A stretch of DNA of 64,000 nucleotides from Rhizobium sp. BK399. GTDB lineage: Bacteria; Pseudomonadota; Alphaproteobacteria; Rhizobiales; Rhizobiaceae. Made by a program: the position numbers and the translations under genes. The stretch spans positions 1-64,000 of the forward strand of contig NZ_JACIAH010000022.1 of assembly GCF_014194695.1 (NCBI RefSeq). The letters are read 5' to 3'. The notes beneath the pieces are model-generated. The model was given only the letters and a program-made list of their open reading frames with translations, was not told where the DNA came from and ran no database searches. Of this stretch, positions 26,690 to 36,370 are shown piece by piece (the stretch's first letter is position 1; every line of letters begins with the position of its first letter).

Positions 26690-27616
26690 CTATGTATCCG
26701 CTTCTCTGTTCCACCCCTCAACAAGTGGGGAGGCTTTTCCGGACAGTGTTAGAGCCAGCATCTTTCTGGCTCGATAGAGGCGCACCCGCGTCAGCCAGGC
26801 GAAAGCGATAACCCGGCTTCTGACCCCGGCGATCCGCCCGGAGGTCAATACGTTTCGAACTTCCACAAGGGGTGAAGCCGCGACCAAAATCGTCAACGCT
26901 AGCCAGCGCATCAACGAGGACTTGCCGCTGCGCACATCGCCGAAGGCATGGGCAACGTGACGGTCCCACCGGCGCGCCAGCTCGGAGAACGACGTGCAGG
27001 AGGGAGTGAGAACCCGTGCCTCCTCCAGAAAGGCGATGCGGTAGCCCTTTGCTGCCGCCCTTTTCCCCCACTCGGTATCCTCCATCGTCATGATGCCCCC
27101 GAAAGGACCGACCGCGTGGAACACACTCCTTCGAACTGCCATGTTTCCGGTGGCGGTGTAACTATGCTTCTCGACGTAAAGGCGTGCGCGATAGCTGAAT
27201 AACTCCTCATACGCTTCTATGCCCGTGGGCGACGATGCATCCTTCCGCAAAATGCCAATATCCCCCCCGACAATATCCACGCCAGGCGTCGCCTCCATAA
27301 ACGAGACAATCGCCTTTGCCCAACCCGGCTGCACGACGCAATCTGCGTCGATAAATGCGATCAGATCGGAGGTCGCAAGTGACGCGCCGAGATTGCGGGC
27401 CGGTCCTGGGCCGGGGATACGTTCACGCACCAGGCGGACGTCGCTTACTCCGCTACAAGCATTAAAGGGCATTTCGTGCGAGCCGTTGTCGACGACAATG
27501 ATCTCTATTCGGCCGGCAGACGCTCGCTGGAGATCCAGCGCTGCAAGACAAGCTCTGAGATTCTCCGGCTCATTAAGATGAGGGATCACCACACTTAGTT
27601 GGAAATTATAACCCAT
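26690..27616 (-). CDS. Glycosyltransferase family 2 protein
   Basis: GT-A fold inverting glycosyltransferase, 308 residues from the chosen ATG. It opens with LSVVIPHLNEPENL, has VVDNGS (donor binding), GPGPARNLGA, and the metal-binding DAD in LIAFIDADCV. A conserved MEDTEWGKRA region (ED motif) gives the catalytic base. The C-terminus carries hydrophobic and basic segments that may attach it to the membrane. The frame extends to 27655, but the ATG at 27616 (MGYNFQLSVV) puts the domain at the usual distance from the N-terminus. Confidence 0.88.
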   Translation of the reverse strand: MGYNFQLSVVIPHLNEPENLRACLAALDLQRASAGRIEIIVVDNGSHEMPFNACSGVSDVRLVRERIPGPGPARNLGASLATSDLIAFIDADCVVQPGWAKAIVSFMEATPGVDIVGGDIGILRKDASSPTGIEAYEELFSYRARLYVEKHSYTATGNMAVRRSVFHAVGPFGGIMTMEDTEWGKRAAAKGYRIAFLEEARVLTPSCTSFSELARRWDRHVAHAFGDVRSGKSSLMRWLALTILVAASPLVEVRNVLTSGRIAGVRSRVIAFAWLTRVRLYRARKMLALTLSGKASPLVEGWNREADT

Positions 27617-28114
27617 GACGGCTCCCGTCAGCATGGCAGTCTCGCTGGCGGCCAAGCCTATGCGACGACGCGCCTCTAAATCAGTACCGAGAGTCTGGCA
27701 TCGGAGGCTGTGGATTAGGAAGCCTTGCCTGCCGCCAACTTTGGAGGAAACCTGCCTACGCCTTTCGATGATCGGTCGACCAGTCCACCCTCATCTGATC
27801 GTGCGGGTAGCCGGCGCGACGGATCGCTAAACCGCTCTCGGTTACAGGCACATGACTGCGCTGCTCGTTCCGCGTTGGGGCGATCCGACGGGCGCGCGTG
27901 CATCATTTTCCTACCGAATAGGACCTTATCCATAGGTGGCAGATGGTCGCCGAAGGGATTATCCGAACCTGCCGCGCGGACCGGGTGCAACGCCCATTGG
28001 GGAACTATACACCCGCCCGCGATCGCCTGATCATGTGCCAATACGACCGAGAGCGGGCGGGCCTCAGAAAGACGCTGCGACCTGCTCACTTTTCACGAAA
28101 AGAAGGAAAAGTTT
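27617..28114. other. Divergent intergenic region upstream of wecB
   Basis: The 498 bp lie between a minus-strand GT2 gene and plus-strand wecB. No gene is supported. The final 20 bp include AGAAGGAAAAG, a good ribosome binding site for wecB. Overlapping open frames on both strands reflect high GC and show no family motif. Confidence 0.5.
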
Positions 28115-29335
28115 ATGCGGAAAATTTTGATCGTGTATGGCACACGCCCTGAAGCCATTAAAATGGCGCCGCTAATAGATGCCCTTGGCCGCTCTGCCTT
28201 CTGCCGCCCCATCGTGGCCGTAACCGGTCAGCATCGCGAGATGCTTGATCAGGTGAACCGTCTTTTCGGAATCGAGCCTCACCACGACCTCAACATCATT
28301 ACCCAATCCCAGACGCTCGAAACGATCACCTCCCGTGTACTTACGGGTGTATCCGCGGTGATCGATGCGGAGCGGCCGGACGCACTTCTGGTTCAGGGTG
28401 ACACGACTTCCTGTTTTGCAGCAGGCCTTGCTTCCTTCTATCAAAGAATTCCGCTCATCCATCTCGAGGCAGGCTTGCGGTCTGGGGATGACACCAATCC
28501 CTTCCCGGAAGAGATTAACCGTCGCCTGACCACTCGGCTTGCCACGCTTCACCTCGCGCCGACCAGGGTGTCGAAGCAAAACCTCCTCAACGATGGCGTG
28601 CCCGAAAACGAGATTGTGGTCACCGGCAACACCGTGATCGATGCTCTCCTTCAGGTGTCGGGACGAAACACCCCCATCGAAAACGGCGACTTTGGACTCA
28701 AGCGAACCGTTCTCATCACTACCCATCGACGCGAATCCTGGGGCGAGCCCATGAAACGCACTGCAGGCGCCATCGCCCGCCTTGCCCGAATGTTTCCAAC
28801 CGTCAACTTCCTCCTGCCTGCACACCTTAACCCGGCCGTGCGATCTGTCCTTCTGCCACCGCTCGAAGGCCTCGGCAACGTCACGGTCACGCAGCCTCTC
28901 GACTACTCCGACTTTGTTCGGGCGATGCGCGATTGCTCTATCGTTTTGACTGACAGCGGTGGCGTGCAGGAGGAAGCGCCTTCTCTCGGCAAGCCGGTAC
29001 TGGTGATGCGCGACACGACGGAGCGGCCAGAAGCCGTCGAGGCTGGCACGGTTCGTCTGGTAGGGACGGACGAAGACGCAATCGTTACCAATGTCGCGAC
29101 CCTGCTGACGAACCGGAGCGCGTATCAATCAATGTCCCGGGCGGTCAACCCCTATGGCGACGGACGCGCATCAGAGCGTGCGGTGTGCGCCATCGAACAT
29201 TTCTTTGGCCACGCCGAGCGGCCAGTGGAATTCGGCGCGATGCTGCCCGCTCTACGCTCCCGCAGGCGAAGAACGCCAGCCGCAGCACAGCAAATCCCTG
29301 CTAATCGGCCTTTTGGAGAACCGCTAACCGCCTAG
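28115..29335 (+). CDS. wecB: UDP-N-acetylglucosamine 2-epimerase (non-hydrolysing)
   Basis: Converts UDP-GlcNAc to UDP-ManNAc, the first step towards UDP-ManNAcA. 406 residues. The N-terminus KILIVYGTRPEAIKMAPLI is diagnostic; catalytic and binding residues are present in VQGDTTSCFA, HLEAGLRSGD, FPEEINRRL and TTHRRESWG; the C-terminal domain has LTDSGGVQEEAPSLGKP and RDTTERPEA. Similarity to E. coli WecB runs the whole length, with a short basic Pro/Ala-rich extension of about 35 residues. It converges on wecC, which supplies the next step. Confidence 0.95.
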   Translation: MRKILIVYGTRPEAIKMAPLIDALGRSAFCRPIVAVTGQHREMLDQVNRLFGIEPHHDLNIITQSQTLETITSRVLTGVSAVIDAERPDALLVQGDTTSCFAAGLASFYQRIPLIHLEAGLRSGDDTNPFPEEINRRLTTRLATLHLAPTRVSKQNLLNDGVPENEIVVTGNTVIDALLQVSGRNTPIENGDFGLKRTVLITTHRRESWGEPMKRTAGAIARLARMFPTVNFLLPAHLNPAVRSVLLPPLEGLGNVTVTQPLDYSDFVRAMRDCSIVLTDSGGVQEEAPSLGKPVLVMRDTTERPEAVEAGTVRLVGTDEDAIVTNVATLLTNRSAYQSMSRAVNPYGDGRASERAVCAIEHFFGHAERPVEFGAMLPALRSRRRRTPAAAQQIPANRPFGEPLTA

Positions 29336-30179
29336 CCATTTACAAAAGACAGCAGACTCCGACACACTGTCGCTGTGACCAATTAAGTTTCAACGCCTTG
29401 ACGTCCACACAGCCATGGCTGGCTTCGACGGCGTTGGATCAACCCGAACTCCGCCACGTGTCCATGGAAGTCGATCGGATCGCCGCGTGTTTTGTCGACT
29501 GGCGTGATCCGCACGCTTGTTTGGCAGAGCGTACCGTGATGGAGGATGTCGATCATCGGGACAAGCTACGCACGACCCAATGCTATGCTTCTGTCGAAAA
29601 ATTGTTCGCGTTGTTTGCAGGCAAGTCCACGTTGAATAGTCTGCACATGCGCCCGCTGGCGAGCCGATGTGCCACCTTAGCATCGGGCCCCAAGAGGCTA
29701 GCAATTGTAGGCCTTCACCTGTTCCCTGGGGGCCCAATACCAAACCGCCTGGCGACATCGTCCGCGACCTCGACAACCCGCATAGCTCATTGCACGGCGA
29801 TCAGGACTAAAGATCTTGTTACTGCTATTTGCTGCTCTGCCCGCCAAGCTGCTGCTCCACCATCGATTCCAGCGCCGGCGCGGTCAAGAATCGTCGGGCA
29901 GATCCGCGAGGCTTGCCCGACGTGCGACGCGATGGCAAGCTCAACTGGTTCGCATGCTGAAGCAGGTCCGTATTTGGGAGATGGTCATTCGCGGGCGGTC
30001 ACGCCACGTCGAGACACGATTGCTTGCCATATACGCCGGCGGCGGCATGGAAGCCCGCAGCATCACATTTACTCCGACCGCAAGCGCCAGATGATGCGCG
30101 CGATCAGCTGAGGCTGTGGTTTGCCTTGCTGGGCTGCTGTCAGGATCTCTTCGTCCGCATCGGTTGGCGGCACTCGCCC
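29336..30179. other. 844-bp region between wecB and wecC without supported gene
   Basis: This gap lies between two convergent genes. It carries open frames on both strands (for example 29398-30111 plus) but none has a credible start, domain or ribosome binding site. Its size and gene-like base composition suggest it may be decayed coding sequence or a degraded mobile element, but I could not recognise a parent family or terminal repeats. Confidence 0.45.
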
Positions 30180-31439
30180 CTATTGGCGCCATGCGCCACG
30201 CGTGTCGTAGACGACTTTGCCTCCAAGCCGAGTATGGCGGATCGTTTTGAATGGATCGTGCTCGACCAGGAGCACCACGATGTCCGCGTTTTCGACAGCC
30301 GAATGTGCTCCCTCGAGACGCAAGTTGTCACGGCCGGACAACTCCTTGGGAAGCTTGTCAACATAGGGATCAGCCACAATCACCTCCACCTCGGGAAGAG
30401 ACTTTGCGATAAGATCGACCACCTCGATGGCGGGGCTCTCTCGGACATCGTCCACATTGGCCTTGAAGGTAAGGCCCAGACAGGCGATCTTCGGTGAACG
30501 GAACCTTTGGGCTTTTTCTACAACCTGACCCGCTACATGATGCGGCCGCTGGTCGTTCACTTCTCGCGCTGTCCGTATAAGTCGGGCCTGCTCGGGCGCT
30601 GCACCAACAATGAACCAGGGATCGACTGGAATGCAATGTCCACCGACGCCGGGCCCCGGATTAAGGATGTTGACCCTCGGGTGCCTGTTGGCGAGCCGGA
30701 TAACCTCCCAGGCATCGATATGCAATGTTTCGCAAACAAGCGAAATCTCGTTTGCAAATGCAAGGTTCACGTCCCTGTAGGCGTTCTCGACCAGCTTCGC
30801 CATTTCGGCGCTTGCGGCATCCGTCAGCAGGATTTCGCCCTGCGCGAACAGACGGTATATCGAAGCCGCCTTTTCGGCGCATTTGGGCGTGAGACCACCA
30901 ACGACCCGATCGTTCGTGACAATCTCAATCATGATGCGGCCCGGCAGCACACGCTCGGGGCAATGTGCGATGTAGACGTCCGCGCCGTTCTCGCCGTCAA
31001 GCGGCATCCTTAGATCCGGCCGGAGCGCCGAAATCCATCTGCATACCTGCTCGGTCGTCCCGGGGGGTGAGGTAGACTCCAGCACGACGATGTTTCCGAC
31101 TTTGAGCCGAGAGGCGATCTGTTCCGCCGCCGCTTTGACGAAAGACAAGTTTGCCGAGCGATCCTCGTTGAAGGGAGTGGGTACGGCAATGATAAAGGCG
31201 TCGGCCTCTGGGAGTTCAGAGGTGGCGGTCAGTCGACCCATCGCCACGGCGCCGCTCACAGCCACGGCGAGATCGGGTTCGGTGAATGGCACCTCTCCCC
31301 GCGATACGGCCGCGACGATCGCCGGGTTTATGTCCACGCCGACGACATCGACGCCCCGGGTGGCGATTGCCACAGCAGTCGGCAGGCCGATGTAGCCCAA
31401 TCCCAGGATTGCCAGCCGGCCCTTGAAAACTTCGCTCAT
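30180..31439 (-). CDS. wecC: UDP-N-acetyl-D-mannosamine dehydrogenase
   Basis: NAD-dependent, four-electron oxidation of UDP-ManNAc to UDP-ManNAcA. 419 residues. Rossmann motif LGLGYIGLP at 12-20; catalytic cysteine in GPGVGGHCIPVDPWF (about 265-279); FANEISLVC and LTFKANVDDVRESPA are typical of the UDP-sugar dehydrogenase family. The run RLANRHPRVNILNPG is nearly identical to WecC, which distinguishes it from UDP-GlcNAc dehydrogenase WbpA. GGGGT precedes the ATG. It follows wecG by 43 bp on the same strand. Confidence 0.95.
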   Translation of the reverse strand: MSEVFKGRLAILGLGYIGLPTAVAIATRGVDVVGVDINPAIVAAVSRGEVPFTEPDLAVAVSGAVAMGRLTATSELPEADAFIIAVPTPFNEDRSANLSFVKAAAEQIASRLKVGNIVVLESTSPPGTTEQVCRWISALRPDLRMPLDGENGADVYIAHCPERVLPGRIMIEIVTNDRVVGGLTPKCAEKAASIYRLFAQGEILLTDAASAEMAKLVENAYRDVNLAFANEISLVCETLHIDAWEVIRLANRHPRVNILNPGPGVGGHCIPVDPWFIVGAAPEQARLIRTAREVNDQRPHHVAGQVVEKAQRFRSPKIACLGLTFKANVDDVRESPAIEVVDLIAKSLPEVEVIVADPYVDKLPKELSGRDNLRLEGAHSAVENADIVVLLVEHDPFKTIRHTRLGGKVVYDTRGAWRQ

Positions 31440-31482
31440 AAACCCCTACCCCTTTAAAACACCAATGTCGCTAGAGTCCGTA

Positions 31483-32244
31483 TTAGCTGTGCCGAAAGGC
31501 GCGGGCCGGACGAATGGCCTCCACGGCCGTCAATTGAATGAAGCGTGTATTTGTCGACAGATAACGCCACCAGAGGCGCCGTGGCTCCAGCAACACGCGA
31601 TAGGCCCATTCCATGCCGACCTTCTGCCACCCGAGCGGTGCGCGACGCGTGAGGCCCGCCATCACGTCAAAGGAACCGCCCACGCCATGCAGAATCGGGA
31701 CACCGAGAGAGGCGGCATGAGTGGCAAGAAAGATCTCCTTCAGCGGCGAAGTCATGCCGATAAACAATATGTCAGCGGCGGAGTCGCGAATTCCCGCGGC
31801 GATTTCGGCCGACTCGCCCGCTCCGAAATACCCGTTACGGCTGAATACGATTCTCGCTTCAGGGAAACGTTCGGCGATGACCTTTTCCAACTTGCTGAGT
31901 ACTTCGGGCCGCGCGCCGAGAAGCGCGATGGAGCGTTCCTCATCGTTGGCCAGCCGGAGCAACCGCTGGAATATGTCGATCCCGGCCACCCGCTCGGGAA
32001 GCGGGCGCCGAAAGAGCTTGCTCGCCCAAACCACTGACTGGCCGTCAGCAAGCAGAAGGTCACATTCAATCAGGGAATCCCTCAGTTGCGTGTCCTTGCG
32101 AAGATTGACGATCTTGGCTGCGTTAACGACGCCGAGCATCAGTCGACTGCGCGTGTTGAGTGCCGCGCGGCACTTGTCGATGACCTCGTCCATGCGCATT
32201 GCGTCTAGATACATTCCGAATAAGAGTTGCCGACTGCCCGACAT
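31483..32244 (-). CDS. wecG: WecG/TagA/CpsF-family glycosyltransferase
   Basis: Membrane-associated GT26 enzyme that transfers ManNAcA (in ECA) to a lipid-linked GlcNAc acceptor. 253 residues. Family motifs are LMLGVVNAAKIV, LLLADGQSVVWASKL with the conserved Asp-Gly, LPERVAGIDIFQRL, and ILFIGMTSPLKEIF. The C-terminus WAYRVLLEPRRLWWRYL is the usual amphipathic membrane-binding tail. Its ATG directly follows the TGA of the upstream gene. With wecB and wecC it forms a complete make-and-transfer module for ManNAcA. Confidence 0.92.
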   Translation of the reverse strand: MSGSRQLLFGMYLDAMRMDEVIDKCRAALNTRSRLMLGVVNAAKIVNLRKDTQLRDSLIECDLLLADGQSVVWASKLFRRPLPERVAGIDIFQRLLRLANDEERSIALLGARPEVLSKLEKVIAERFPEARIVFSRNGYFGAGESAEIAAGIRDSAADILFIGMTSPLKEIFLATHAASLGVPILHGVGGSFDVMAGLTRRAPLGWQKVGMEWAYRVLLEPRRLWWRYLSTNTRFIQLTAVEAIRPARAFRHS

Positions 32245-33525
32245 TCAGCCCTCCCGAGCCTTTTGGTTGTTTTCGGTGCTTGCTTCCAACGCAAGCTGGG
32301 TGATGACATCGCTTGAAAGCCAAGCGTAGAGCAGCCAGCCCAACTCGTAGGGGCGGCACTCGTGGTCGACACGGATCGGCGGAAAGATGTAATTGACGAG
32401 TTTCGGAGACCATAAGGCCGGGAAAACGGCAGTCGTCATCGCGGCCGCCCCGCGAACGGCCTTGCCCGGCTCGCGCCGTGCCACTTTCCGCCAGATCACC
32501 CCTCGTTCGGCATCTATCAGCTCCGCAGACGTTTCCGGATGTTCATAGATCCAGTGGAGACCCTTGACGATCGCCGAGAGACGGTCCTTGCCGCCGGCTT
32601 GATGGAGTTCATGCAGGACCATGGGCGCCATCGCATGCTGGTGCACGCTGTAGACGGGATAGCCTTCCGTGACCTGGCCCGTCCGCGCATCATAATGCCA
32701 CCACCACTGTCCTTGCGGGCCTTGATGAGCGCATATTGTCTCCGCACAGGTTTCCGCGATCGTGAGCGCTTCCCTATTGTTCGTCACGACGTGAAAGCGC
32801 GCCAGCGCCTGGATCGGATAAACCTGGTCGGCGAAGGACCCGATATGACCGCGCAGCCAACCGGCTGAGGTGGACGGCAGCACGTGCGGAAAGATCCCCG
32901 AGCCCGACCAACCCGAGAGAAGCTTCCTGCGGGCCAGATGCGCCACCTCAATTGCCGGTCCCCATCCCCACGCCGCGACAGCGGCTGTTAAGGCCCAGGA
33001 GCACGCGACCGTCGCGATGGGAACGTCGGCCGCGAGGTAGTCCCGGAGCTTGAGAAAGAGAGCGGAGGGCCGGTCGCCGGAGATCTCGACTGTTGCCCAT
33101 GTCGCGACCGCCAACGCACCGATGTCCTGCGACGACTCGGCACGCTGCGCGGTCATCTTGGCGAGATCTGCAGCATTGCCGAAACCGAGCACTTGCCGCT
33201 GAACCTCGTCGCTCACGCGCGAAAGGCCGAGTGCGACCATCGCTGCATAGCGAATGCTTTCCCCTTCCAGCCGCGTGTTCCACCCTGATGTCGAATGCTG
33301 ACCGCGCAATGTGTGCCCGAAAATGCCGTTGCGGTGCATGGCCGGCAAACCAGCTAAAGCAAGCTGCAGAAGCGGATCCAGCCTGCTGCTGGCTGATAAG
33401 GATGTGGCGGCGAGCGCCTGCAAGCGCATGTCCGCGGCATTGATGCCGCCGGCTGCATGGCGCTCTGCGAACCCTCCGGGCATTCCCCCGTTCGACCCTC
33501 GGCTATCATGAACATCATTGGCCAT
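32245..33525 (-). CDS. Unrecognised protein, probable alpha/alpha-toroid repeat fold
   Basis: About 426 residues from the ATG at 33525; the frame extends to 33642. I do not recognise the family. It has regularly spaced helical segments with aromatic and small residues (WGWGPAIEVAHLARRKL, GQWWWHYDARTGQVTEGYP, SVHQHAMAPMVLHELH, ELGWLLYAWLSS), as seen in alpha/alpha-barrel sugar-active enzymes such as glycoside hydrolases, lyases and C5-epimerases. No signal peptide or membrane helix is clear. Its stop abuts the wecG start, so it belongs to the ManNAcA operon. A role in modifying or cleaving the sugar chain is a guess from fold and context. Confidence 0.75.
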   Translation of the reverse strand: MANDVHDSRGSNGGMPGGFAERHAAGGINAADMRLQALAATSLSASSRLDPLLQLALAGLPAMHRNGIFGHTLRGQHSTSGWNTRLEGESIRYAAMVALGLSRVSDEVQRQVLGFGNAADLAKMTAQRAESSQDIGALAVATWATVEISGDRPSALFLKLRDYLAADVPIATVACSWALTAAVAAWGWGPAIEVAHLARRKLLSGWSGSGIFPHVLPSTSAGWLRGHIGSFADQVYPIQALARFHVVTNNREALTIAETCAETICAHQGPQGQWWWHYDARTGQVTEGYPVYSVHQHAMAPMVLHELHQAGGKDRLSAIVKGLHWIYEHPETSAELIDAERGVIWRKVARREPGKAVRGAAAMTTAVFPALWSPKLVNYIFPPIRVDHECRPYELGWLLYAWLSSDVITQLALEASTENNQKAREG

Positions 33526-33956
33526 AGAAAACCCTGAACGATAGAAGTGGACAACCGAACGGTTTCTCCGCCTCAATGCGCGAAACGCCAGCTGCAATAA
33601 AATCATATTAGAAAATTCGATCGCCCTAACCACCGCTCTCAAAGACTTACGGAATGCCGCAAGTGAGTAGGGTCGAAACCGATGAATGCACCAATTGGAG
33701 GTGCTATACTAAACGGGTATGCGACCTAATCCTCATGGCAAAGGCTTAAAGCCGTAGTCCCGATCGGGTGAGGACTATCTTCTCATTCGCCAATAGGATG
33801 ATCTTTTCTAAAGCCCGACTAGCCTTTCAGGATGACGGCGCCTGTCTGCGTCTCGTATCCCTACCTCTCTCGACAGTCTTTCATCAGAGGCCATCTTTGG
33901 ACAATGTGGCGGCATCCTACCCGCAGCCAAATCGCAACGAAAGTGAGAAAAGGCAA
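33526..33956. other. Divergent promoter region
   Basis: The 431 bp separate the unrecognised gene (minus) from a GT2 gene (plus). The plus-strand frame is open through part of it, but no start there has a good ribosome binding site. A small inverted repeat GCACC/GGTGC lies at 33688-33704. No other feature is seen. Confidence 0.4.
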
Positions 33957-34910
33957 ATGGATGCGATGTCGAAAAAGGTCCCGCTTGGTGCTGAACCATG
34001 CTTCAGCACCAATGCGGGGATTGCTCTCGTAGTCGTCACCTACAACAGCGCCGGAGTTCTACCGGGAATGCTCGATTCTCTTGCGAGCGGCCTTGAAGGC
34101 ACAGATCGATATGAGATTATTATCGTCGACAATGCTTCTCACGACGATTCCGTCGCCTTGGCGCAGGCGCATCCAATCGGCGCGACGGTGATAGAAACGG
34201 GTAAAAATGCCGGCTATGCAGGTGGGATCAACGTTGCTGTCGCGACAATTGCCCCAGAGATCGATGTCCTGGTCCTCAATCCGGATATTCGGTTGCAGGC
34301 GGGCTGTGTTCGCACTCTCTCCCGGCGGCTTTCGGATGATGCGATCGGCGTAGTTGCCCCGAAACTCCTCAACGATGATGGAACAGTTGCCCATTCAGTG
34401 AGGCGCGAGCCGTCTCTCCTCACGATCTGGTCGGACGCACTCCTCGGAACGAAGCTGGCAGCCAAACTCGGTCTCGGCGAAATCGTTGCTTCACCCGATC
34501 TTTACAGACGCGGCGGCGCAGTCGACTGGGCGACCGGTGCAGCCCTGGCGATTTCAGCCAAGGCGCGCAAAACAGTCGGCTCCTGGGACGAAACCTTCTT
34601 TCTCTACAGCGAGGAGGTCGACTACATGGAAAGGGTGCGGAGTGCCGGAATGGAGGTCGCGTATGTGGCCGATGCCTGCGTAGCACATTCCGGCGGCGAG
34701 TATCACCAGAACGCCTATCTTTCAGGGCTTATGACGTCCAATCGCATACGCTACTTCCGTCGGCATCACAGTGCCTTCGCCACCTTGTTTTTCCGCCTCG
34801 GCATCATCGTCGGCGAGACGATGCGCATGACGCTTGGCCCCGGACATCGGGCAGCCTTATACGCCGCACTCTTCTCGGCCGCGGGGCCTCAAAGCGCGCC
34901 GGCGCGTTGA
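33957..34910 (+). CDS. Glycosyltransferase family 2 (rhamnosyltransferase-like)
   Basis: GT-A glycosyltransferase of 317 residues. Motifs in order: IALVVVTYNSAG, EIIIVDNASHDDS, GKNAGYAGGINVA, the metal-binding region VLVLNPDIRL (Asn-Pro-Asp in place of DxD), WATGAALAI and FFLYSEEVDYMERV. This pattern is shared with RfbN/WsaF-type rhamnosyltransferases. The ATG at 33957 follows GAGAAAAGG; a longer frame begins at 33768 but adds an unconserved, low-complexity lead. Its last 22 bp overlap the convergent GT4 gene. Confidence 0.88.
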   Translation: MDAMSKKVPLGAEPCFSTNAGIALVVVTYNSAGVLPGMLDSLASGLEGTDRYEIIIVDNASHDDSVALAQAHPIGATVIETGKNAGYAGGINVAVATIAPEIDVLVLNPDIRLQAGCVRTLSRRLSDDAIGVVAPKLLNDDGTVAHSVRREPSLLTIWSDALLGTKLAAKLGLGEIVASPDLYRRGGAVDWATGAALAISAKARKTVGSWDETFFLYSEEVDYMERVRSAGMEVAYVADACVAHSGGEYHQNAYLSGLMTSNRIRYFRRHHSAFATLFFRLGIIVGETMRMTLGPGHRAALYAALFSAAGPQSAPAR

Positions 34911-36151
34911 GACGCGTTGATAAGATCGGCGTAAATTGCGTCCATCCGGTCGAGCTTTGCCGACCAGAGTGCAGTCTGGCCCACATGCGCGTAGGCAGCC
35001 GCCCCCATCCTGTTTCGCAGATCTTGATCCACGGTCAGTTTTCGGATGGCCGCAGCGATATCAATAGCCAGAGCATCCGGTGTCGTGACCTGAAGCTTAA
35101 TCGCACAGCCGGAAGACACGGCACTTCCCGGCCCGCCGCGATCGACGACGATCAACGGCAATGAGAACGCCATAGCCTCCAACGCCACGTTCCCGCCCGG
35201 TTCTCGATAGCTCGGAAAGACGAAGATATCGGCCTTACGGTAAAGCTCCGGCAACTCTTCCTTCCGCCGCCAGCCGTGCAACCGCACACGGTCGCCTAGA
35301 TGGAGTTCGGCGATGAGCCGTTCGCACTCAGACCGCTCCGGACCTTCTCCGACGATATCGAGCTCAACAGGCAAATCGCGAATCAAGTTCATGGAGCGAA
35401 TGATGTCGCGCGCGCCCTTGGTTCGCACGAGGCGGCCGACATAGATCAGCTTTATCGGATTAGGTCGCGCTGATCTGTCGATGGGCGCCGGGATGCCGTC
35501 AAGGCCGGTCTCGCTCATCACCTCGAAACGTTGCAACGGAATCCCGGCAAGTTGTTCACGTACATAGCTGGCGATGCCGAGGACACAATCGGCGCTTTGG
35601 AAGCTGGCGCGCAACATTGGGTCCCAGCGTAACCGCATACGGTCCAGATGCCGAAGCTTCATGAACCAAGGGCTGGACGCCTCGTCCGCAGCAAAGCCCG
35701 CTGGCGTTGACAAACCGCCACCAACCGGACCGATGATCAGCGGCAGCCCCAGCTTCGCCGCAGGTGACGGGTAGCGCATGGCAACCGGGACTGGTTGATG
35801 AACGATGTCGAAGCGTTCTCCCCTCTCTAGCGCTGAGATCAGCCATCGGCGGGCCCTGATGTAGAAGGGCACGTAGCCTGGTTTCATGAGACTGTTCAAT
35901 CGCTCCGCTCGGCCAAGCAATGGCGGCTCCTGCCACTCGATGACCCTTATGCCGGTCATTTGCTCGCTGGCGGGCCTGGCTCCGCGTTTGAAATACGTCA
36001 GCAGTGTTACATCGTGACGCTCGGAAAGCCTTCGCGCCCATTGAGACGCCACCCATGCCTCGCCAACATCTTCCCCGTTGCACGTTGGCGCTACAAGCAC
36101 AATCTTCGCCACGTCATTTATTCCCTTGCTTAACCGTCGAGATCCCTTCAA
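34889..36151 (-). CDS. Glycosyltransferase family 4 protein
   Basis: GT-B fold retaining glycosyltransferase, 420 residues. N-terminal acceptor domain with KIVLVAPTCNGEDVGEAW and GPVGGGLSTP; C-terminal donor domain with LIYVGRLVRTKGARDIIRS, LDIVGEGPER, VRLHGW and the E-x7-E motif in YREPGGNVALEAMA. A GTG near residue 14 (VAKIVLV) is an alternative start. It is complete and in good repair, and overlaps the convergent GT2 gene by 22 bp at its 3' end. Confidence 0.9.
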   Translation of the reverse strand: MKGSRRLSKGINDVAKIVLVAPTCNGEDVGEAWVASQWARRLSERHDVTLLTYFKRGARPASEQMTGIRVIEWQEPPLLGRAERLNSLMKPGYVPFYIRARRWLISALERGERFDIVHQPVPVAMRYPSPAAKLGLPLIIGPVGGGLSTPAGFAADEASSPWFMKLRHLDRMRLRWDPMLRASFQSADCVLGIASYVREQLAGIPLQRFEVMSETGLDGIPAPIDRSARPNPIKLIYVGRLVRTKGARDIIRSMNLIRDLPVELDIVGEGPERSECERLIAELHLGDRVRLHGWRRKEELPELYRKADIFVFPSYREPGGNVALEAMAFSLPLIVVDRGGPGSAVSSGCAIKLQVTTPDALAIDIAAAIRKLTVDQDLRNRMGAAAYAHVGQTALWSAKLDRMDAIYADLINASQRAGAL

Positions 36152-36370
36152 CGAGGATTTAGTAAAGCAGTATGGATGCGGGCTTGATCAGAGACAATGC
36201 CACCTTTGGTGTGGTCTATGTACGCCCTCTTTCCATCACCCTGTGCCGAGACAGCAGTTCCTCTAAAGGATAGGGCATAGTCCGCTTTGGTCTGTCTTTT
36301 CGACAGATTCGAGATTGTATAATCATGACACTATCGAAGCGATGAAAGAGTATGCGCCCGGAGGGCCACG

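Noticed and set aside
29398..30111. Plus-strand open frame of 237 codons between wecB and wecC
   Set aside because: No credible start, ribosome binding site or domain; Cys-rich fragments did not match transposase motifs convincingly.
30180..31439. Assignment as UDP-GlcNAc dehydrogenase WbpA
   Set aside because: Residue pattern through the central domain (RLANRHPRVNILNPG) matches WecC much better, and wecB and wecG are neighbours.
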